34,202 nt of DNA from NCBI GenBank assembly GCA_021818025.1, contig JAKAFH010000016.1:1-34202 (forward strand). Direction: 5' to 3'. The stretch's first letter is position 1; each line of letters starts with the position of its first letter. This document shows positions 30,022 through 34,202 of this stretch, piece after piece. A program made the position numbers and the translations under genes. The notes beneath the pieces are model-generated. The model saw nothing but the letters and a program-made list of their open reading frames with translations. It did not search any database and was not told where the DNA came from. This stretch comes from Actinomycetes bacterium. Its GTDB lineage: Bacteria > Actinomycetota > Acidimicrobiia > Acidimicrobiales > RAAP-2.

Positions 30022-31265
30022 GAGAGTTCGACCCCTCGGCTCTCGGGCAAGCGCACCAGCAACCCGAGCGACGGCAGCAACGGCAGGAACGTGATCAGCG
30101 CCGGCACCCGCAGCGACGCCGACTGGACGCCGCCGATCGCGTCGCCGATCCAGCCGAAGAGCGCGAGGCCGGCGGTCGCGCCGAGCACGCCCGCTACCCC
30201 CGCCCAACCGGCCGACGTGGCACGAAACGTGTGAGGGAAGATCTCGGTGCTGAGTGCGCTGGCCGCCGGTGCGAGCAGTCCCGCCGCACCAATGCCCAAG
30301 AAGTAGCCGATCTCGAAGTTGAGTCGCCCACCGCTGTACGCATAGGCCGACGTGGCCGCGAGCGCCAGCACGCCAATCGCCACCGTGCCCCGGCGCCCGA
30401 TCGTCTGGGCGAGCCGCCGACCGAGGAGCAACCCGGCCAAGCCCGACAGCGCGCTCGCGGTCACGACGCCCGCGACGACCGACGGGCTGAGGCGTAGGAC
30501 GCCCTCGCCGTAGACGAAGGTGAAGCCGTTGGCCGGACCGGTGATCATCCCCACGGTGAACGAGACGACGGCGATCACCGCGAGGCGACCGCGCAGGTGC
30601 CGCGGGATCGAGCCGAGCCGCAAGCTGTGCGGCTCGGCCGAACGCCGGTGCGGCTCAGGCACCGCGCGCATCAGCCCGGGCGTGATCAGCGCCGGCAGTA
30701 GCACCACGGCGAACAACCAGCGGAACGAGTTCGGTCCGCGAATGACCCCGTGCAGCACGGCTGACAGCCCGGCGCCGATACCACCGCCCGCGACCATCAC
30801 GGCGAGTCGATGCACGCGGCGCGTCGTGCTCGAAATCTCGACGGTGATCACCTGGACGAGGGTCGACGCCGCCGCGAGCAGGGGCCGCGCGAGCGCGAAG
30901 ACGGCCACGAAGAACCAGTAGCTCGGGCTCAGTGCGGCAACGGCCGTCACCAGCAGCCCCACTGCGAGCGTGTCGCGAAGGATCCGCCGTCGGCCCCACC
31001 GATCGGCGAGGGAGGCGAGCGGTAGTGCGCCGAGTGACGCGAGGCGCAGCGCGGCCAAGCCGACACCGAGCACCGAACCCGACAGTCCGACGGCGCTCTT
31101 GAGCGAGTGGCCGGTGGCGACGACGTGACCGAAGTGGCGAGCCACGTCGTTGAGTGACGAGATGGCACCGAACTGGGCGAACCCCGCCACGACGGCCACC
31201 ACGAACAGCACGACGACGGTCCGGCTCGGGGGGATACTGGCCGGCTGGGCGATGGGCTTAGCCAA
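30018..31265 (-). CDS. MFS transporter
   Basis: This 415-aa protein has about 12 transmembrane segments. Motif A appears as LASLADRWGRRRILRD after helix 2, and a related GRRLAQTIGRRG follows helix 8. A STEIFPHTFRATSAGWAG motif near residues 335-355 resembles metabolite/sugar-porter-type MFS members. The substrate is unknown. The likely start is TTG at 31265, overlapping the 3' end of the oxidoreductase gene by 8 bp, so it depends on coupled translation; no strong ribosome binding site is visible. Confidence 0.82.
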   Translation of the reverse strand: MAKPIAQPASIPPSRTVVVLFVVAVVAGFAQFGAISSLNDVARHFGHVVATGHSLKSAVGLSGSVLGVGLAALRLASLGALPLASLADRWGRRRILRDTLAVGLLVTAVAALSPSYWFFVAVFALARPLLAAASTLVQVITVEISSTTRRVHRLAVMVAGGGIGAGLSAVLHGVIRGPNSFRWLFAVVLLPALITPGLMRAVPEPHRRSAEPHSLRLGSIPRHLRGRLAVIAVVSFTVGMITGPANGFTFVYGEGVLRLSPSVVAGVVTASALSGLAGLLLGRRLAQTIGRRGTVAIGVLALAATSAYAYSGGRLNFEIGYFLGIGAAGLLAPAASALSTEIFPHTFRATSAGWAGVAGVLGATAGLALFGWIGDAIGGVQSASLRVPALITFLPLLPSLGLLVRLPESRGVELS

Positions 31266-32280
31266 GTGCGACGCTCTCGTCGACGACGACCAGCGTCTTG
31301 CCGTGGTTGCCGCCCGAGAACAGGAGGTTGAGCGCGTCCGGCGCGTGTTCGAGGCCCGCGACGAGGTGCTCCCTATGCCGGAGCGAGCCGTCGTGGACCA
31401 TCGAGGCGAGGACGGACTGGGCCTCCGCGGCGCGGTTCAGGTAATCGAGCACGATAAACCCGCGCATCGAACCCCGGCGACTGATCAGTGCCGGAGTGTT
31501 CGCCACACCCCCTTGGCGACCCGAGACGTTGTACTGCGAGATCGCACCGCAGAGCACGATTCGCCCGCGCATGGCCAGTGCGGCGAGCGCGGCGTCGAGG
31601 ACCTCGCCGCCAACGTTGTCGAAGTACAGGTCGACGCCTGCCGGGCAGGCCGTGCGCAACCGCCTCGACAGTCCCGGCTCGCGGTAGTCCAGGCAATCGT
31701 CAAAGCCGTAGAGCTCGACGACCTCGGCGCACTTCTCGGGACCACCGGCGATCCCAATCACCCGCGCTGCCCCGCGCGCCCTGGCGAGCTGGCCCACGAC
31801 CGAACCGGTGGCGCCGGCCGCCCCCGAGACCACCACGGTGTCACCGGTGCGGAACTCCCCGACCTCGAGGAGACCGAAGTAGGCGGTGATACCCGTCACG
31901 CCGAGGACGTTCATGGCCGTGGGAAGGTCGACGCCGAGTCCCGCAGGCAGCGCCGAGAACCGGTTGACCTCGTCGGCGATGGCCCAGTCCTGCCAGTTCG
32001 TCATGCCATACACGACGTCGCCGATCTGGTACCGGTCGCTGCGGCTCGCGACGACCACGCCCGCGCCACTCGAGCGGATGACGGCTCCAAGCTCGATCGG
32101 GGGCAAATAGCCCGGCGCGTCGTCCATCCACGTACGGATCGTCGGGTCGATGGAGAGCATTCCCACCTTGACGAGCGCCTGACCCGGACCACACGTCGGC
32201 TCGGGGACCTCGATGAGTTCGACCGTCGACTCGTCGACCATGGTGCTCGGCCGCTCTCGTAGGACCAGTTGTCGATTCAT
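31258..32280 (-). CDS. NADP-dependent MDR oxidoreductase (CurA/leukotriene B4 dehydrogenase-like)
   Basis: This 340-aa protein is a zinc-free medium-chain reductase. It shows the family's LRERPSTMVDESTVEL start, a MLSIDPTIRTWMDD motif, MNVLGVTGITAYFGLLEVG, the nucleotide-binding VVVSGAAGATGSVVGQLA and DLYFDNVGGEVLDAAL. Members reduce the C=C bond of enones such as curcumin or prostaglandin-like compounds with NADPH. The start is the ATG at 32280, with GAGGAG about 6 nt upstream; the in-frame GTG at 32286 is too close to that site. It is co-transcribed with the MFS gene. Confidence 0.88.
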   Translation of the reverse strand: MNRQLVLRERPSTMVDESTVELIEVPEPTCGPGQALVKVGMLSIDPTIRTWMDDAPGYLPPIELGAVIRSSGAGVVVASRSDRYQIGDVVYGMTNWQDWAIADEVNRFSALPAGLGVDLPTAMNVLGVTGITAYFGLLEVGEFRTGDTVVVSGAAGATGSVVGQLARARGAARVIGIAGGPEKCAEVVELYGFDDCLDYREPGLSRRLRTACPAGVDLYFDNVGGEVLDAALAALAMRGRIVLCGAISQYNVSGRQGGVANTPALISRRGSMRGFIVLDYLNRAAEAQSVLASMVHDGSLRHREHLVAGLEHAPDALNLLFSGGNHGKTLVVVDESVALG

Positions 32281-32316
32281 CGTCACTCCTCGGCCTCGCC
32301 GGTCACCGAAGCAACC

Positions 32317-32328
32317 GAGTGCACTCTA
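32317..32328 (-). promoter_or_regulatory. -10-like TAGAGT overlapping a 10-bp palindrome
   Basis: TAGAGT on the minus strand at 32323-32328 would start a leader of about 35 nt before the ATG at 32280. The perfect palindrome GAGTGCACTC at 32317-32326 covers the -10/start region, a position suited to repressor binding; the regulator is not identified. Confidence 0.35.
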
Positions 32329-32384
32329 CCGAGCGTCCCCGGACCCACCTTCGCACACTTCGGGCAGAGTTCGTGTCGAGGAGT

Positions 32385-33536
32385 TCATGCCCGTCCGCTC
32401 AGGGCGAGCAGCGCGAGGGCCGCCGCGATACTGAGCGGCGTGATAACGGCACCCCAGCGACTCGCGCGTACGAGCGACGGTGCCGCCCCGGCGCTACGCG
32501 CGCTGCGCCACCACAACAGCCACGCCAGTGAACCCGTCACCGCCAGGTTGGGACCCAGGTTCAAGCCGACGAGCAAGGCAAAGGGGTGCGAGGGAACGCG
32601 CGCCGCGAAGATCGAGGCGGCCGGCAGATTGTTGACGAGCACCGAGACCGCCGCCGCGACGACGGCCGTCGCGATCGCGTCCGAGTGGGCGAGTATCTGT
32701 GCCGGGCCGGACCAGACGCGCCCGATCGCACCGAGGGCCACCGCGGTCGCGAAAAGTCCGATCAACGAGCCCGGACCGACAATCGCGACGACCTCGCGCA
32801 TCCTGACGCGCCGGCCGCCCAGATGCCAGCCCACCGCGATCAGCCCGATCAGTGCGACGGGCAGGGCCGCGTCGGCGAGGAAGAACACCGCGCATACGGC
32901 CGCCACGACCGCGACCGTTCCCACCCCGATCGAAGGCGCCACCACCGGCGCCCGAACCTCGCGCCGCCCGAGGGCGCCCCGTCCGAGCACCGCCACCGCC
33001 GTGGCGGTGACGAGACTGGCGCCGAGCGCCGGCAGCCACATGCGCGCGGCGAAGGCCGCGCCGGTCAGGTGCAGGTGTCCGAGCACGATGAGGTTCGTGA
33101 GGTTCGAGCCCGGCAACCAGAGCGATCCGGCGTTGGCGAGGAGCAACACGCCGTAGAGCCAGGGGGCGTCGTCACCTCCTCGTCGGCGCGACGTGTGGAT
33201 CAGCACGGGCGTCAGAAACGCTACGGCCGTGTCCAAGTTCAGCGTCGCGGTCACCGCGACGATGACAATCGCCGCACCGGCGAACACGACCATGCCTCGC
33301 GAGGAGATCCGGGTCAGCAGCTCGCCGAGCCACTCGAAGACGCCATCGTCGTTGGCGACGAGCCCGATCAGGAGCAAGCCGGTGACCAGCACGAATGGCG
33401 ACCAGACCTGGTCGAGCGCGGCTCGAGCGGCGTGCGCGTTGAGCGCGAAGGTGACGGCGAGGACGCTCACGCCGAGCGCTGCGACGACGACGGGAGTGCG
33501 AGTCGGCGGCCACGGGAGTCGTCGTGCGCGCCGCAT
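32385..33536 (-). CDS. ArsB/SLC13-type ion transporter permease
   Basis: This 383-aa protein has about ten hydrophobic segments and the two-fold pattern of the IT superfamily. Repeated motifs are NLDTAVAFLTPVLIH with NAGSLWLPGSNLTNLIVLG in the first half, and VNNLPAASIF with LVGLNLGPNLAVTGSLAWLLW in the second. ArsB-type members expel arsenite or antimonite; others carry dicarboxylates. No arsR, arsC or arsA gene is adjacent, so the substrate is open. The start is the ATG at 33536, 6 nt after GAGACT, a near match to the leaderless -10 pattern. Confidence 0.78.
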   Translation of the reverse strand: MRRARRLPWPPTRTPVVVAALGVSVLAVTFALNAHAARAALDQVWSPFVLVTGLLLIGLVANDDGVFEWLGELLTRISSRGMVVFAGAAIVIVAVTATLNLDTAVAFLTPVLIHTSRRRGGDDAPWLYGVLLLANAGSLWLPGSNLTNLIVLGHLHLTGAAFAARMWLPALGASLVTATAVAVLGRGALGRREVRAPVVAPSIGVGTVAVVAAVCAVFFLADAALPVALIGLIAVGWHLGGRRVRMREVVAIVGPGSLIGLFATAVALGAIGRVWSGPAQILAHSDAIATAVVAAAVSVLVNNLPAASIFAARVPSHPFALLVGLNLGPNLAVTGSLAWLLWWRSARSAGAAPSLVRASRWGAVITPLSIAAALALLALSGRA

Positions 33537-33563
33537 GGGGTCAGTCTCGCACGGTTGCGCGTC

Positions 33564-34202
33564 CTAGCGAGGAACGACCGGGATCCTCTTGGCGGCCTCG
33601 CTGTTGACGCAGAGCGGGTCCTCACCGAGCACGCTGCCGGTCCGCACGTAGGCCCGCGCGCGCGATCCCCCGCAGAGTCGGTAGTAGTCGCACCGCCCGC
33701 ACGCGCCCTCGAGGGTGCCAGCGCGAATCGCGGTCAGCAGCGGGTTGGTCTGGTAGATGTCTCGAAGTGGCGTCTCACGAATGTTGCCCAGCGTCACCGG
33801 CAAGAAGCCTGAGGCGTGCACTTCCCCGTCGTGTCCGACGAAGATGATCCCCCGCCCATCGCCAGTGGCCAACGAGTGGCTGCGCGTCGTGCGAACGTCG
33901 CCGCGCACCTCGCGATCGAGCCGCTGGCGAAGCGTCGCGTACAACGGTCCGAGCGTGAACGTAACGGCGGGGTCGACGTCGCCGGCGGCGGCCCGCTCGG
34001 CCTGGACTCGGCGGAAGAACGGGGCTTCCACGGTGCGAACCGTCATCCCGTAGGTGGTCGCGTCAACGAGGAAATGGCACACGTCCTCGGCCTGTCGCGC
34101 CGAGATCTCCTGGACGTCCACCCCTCGGCCCACGCCGACGAGGAAGAAGACTTCCCAGATCGAAACCCCGACCGAGCGCAGCAGCGCCAGGACGTCGGCC
34201 AA
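33564..34202 (-). CDS. Radical SAM/SPASM protein, C-terminal part (cut by window edge)
   Basis: The 212 residues seen are the C-terminal part of a larger protein that runs past position 34202; the N-terminal CxxxCxxC radical SAM site is not in the window. The visible part contains SIWEVFFLVGVGRG, a GIIFVGHDGEVHASGFLPVTLGNIR-like strand set, and a SPASM tail with CGRCDYYRLCGG and a final cysteine in GEDPLC. This pattern fits the TIGR04053-like group near haem d1/AhbC-AhbD-type and peptide-modifying enzymes. The substrate is unknown. The TTG at the edge is not taken as a start. Confidence 0.75.
   Translation of the reverse strand: MADVLALLRSVGVSIWEVFFLVGVGRGVDVQEISARQAEDVCHFLVDATTYGMTVRTVEAPFFRRVQAERAAAGDVDPAVTFTLGPLYATLRQRLDREVRGDVRTTRSHSLATGDGRGIIFVGHDGEVHASGFLPVTLGNIRETPLRDIYQTNPLLTAIRAGTLEGACGRCDYYRLCGGSRARAYVRTGSVLGEDPLCVNSEAAKRIPVVPR

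Noticed and set aside
32385-33536. Arsenic resistance operon
   Set aside because: Only an ArsB/SLC13-type permease is present; there is no arsR, arsC or arsA beside it.

Overview
The window is a GC-rich bacterial chromosome segment that reads as Actinomycetota, plausibly an Acidimicrobiia-like lineage (class is inference). The grounds are a DUF3039 protein, a class A RNase P RNA and tmRNA 3' end of actinobacterial type, a RecB-like TM0106-family nuclease, and many genes that start 6-9 nt after an nANNNT -10 box with no Shine-Dalgarno (leaderless starts).

Layout. (1) 1-1950: the 3' part of a tmRNA gene, then a compositionally different stretch with a wHTH-nucleotidyltransferase/HEPN pair of toxin-antitoxin type, a small unknown minus-strand ORF and about 300 bp without a gene. 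(2) 1951-4808: a MarR regulator, a 14-TM drug-efflux type MFS and a HAD phosphatase, tightly packed. (3) 4881-9335: core-type genes: PH-like membrane protein, YaaA, a HicA-like small protein, a TrmA/RlmD-type RNA m5U methyltransferase, a class I glutamine amidotransferase, DUF3039, a CxxC mini-protein and a stand-alone Lrp/AsnC ligand-binding domain. (4) 9449-15219: alpha-methylacyl-CoA racemase, divergent from a three-gene overlapping operon: GlpD, an alkyl-DHAP-synthase-like flavoprotein and a GlpK-like FGGY kinase with altered glycerol-contact residues. (5) 15259-18662 (minus): xseA-xseB-MBL hydrolase-ferredoxin reductase type flavoprotein, all overlapping. (6) 18737-23929: rnpB, a TM0106-type nuclease and a CydDC-like heterodimeric ABC exporter with one degenerate ATPase half. 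(7) 23946-29180: aldo/keto reductase, a hairpin-rich gap, a hemolysin III protein, and a five-gene minus-strand operon (PhzF, PPOX, NUDIX, zinc-ribbon coiled coil, histidine phosphatase). (8) 29221-34202: EEP-family hydrolase, an MFS transporter, an MDR oxidoreductase, an ArsB/SLC13-type permease, and the C-terminal part of a radical SAM/SPASM protein cut by the window edge.

Most of the window is housekeeping or metabolic. The points most worth a second look are a compensatory base-pair swap in the core P4 helix of RNase P RNA, the GlpD/AGPS-like/kinase operon with a kinase that may not use glycerol, a candidate small RNA around 25021-25085, operator-like palindromes set inside leaderless promoters, and the toxin-antitoxin-like pair beside the tmRNA gene. 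No function below rests on a database search; all calls come from motifs read in the translated sequence and from gene context.
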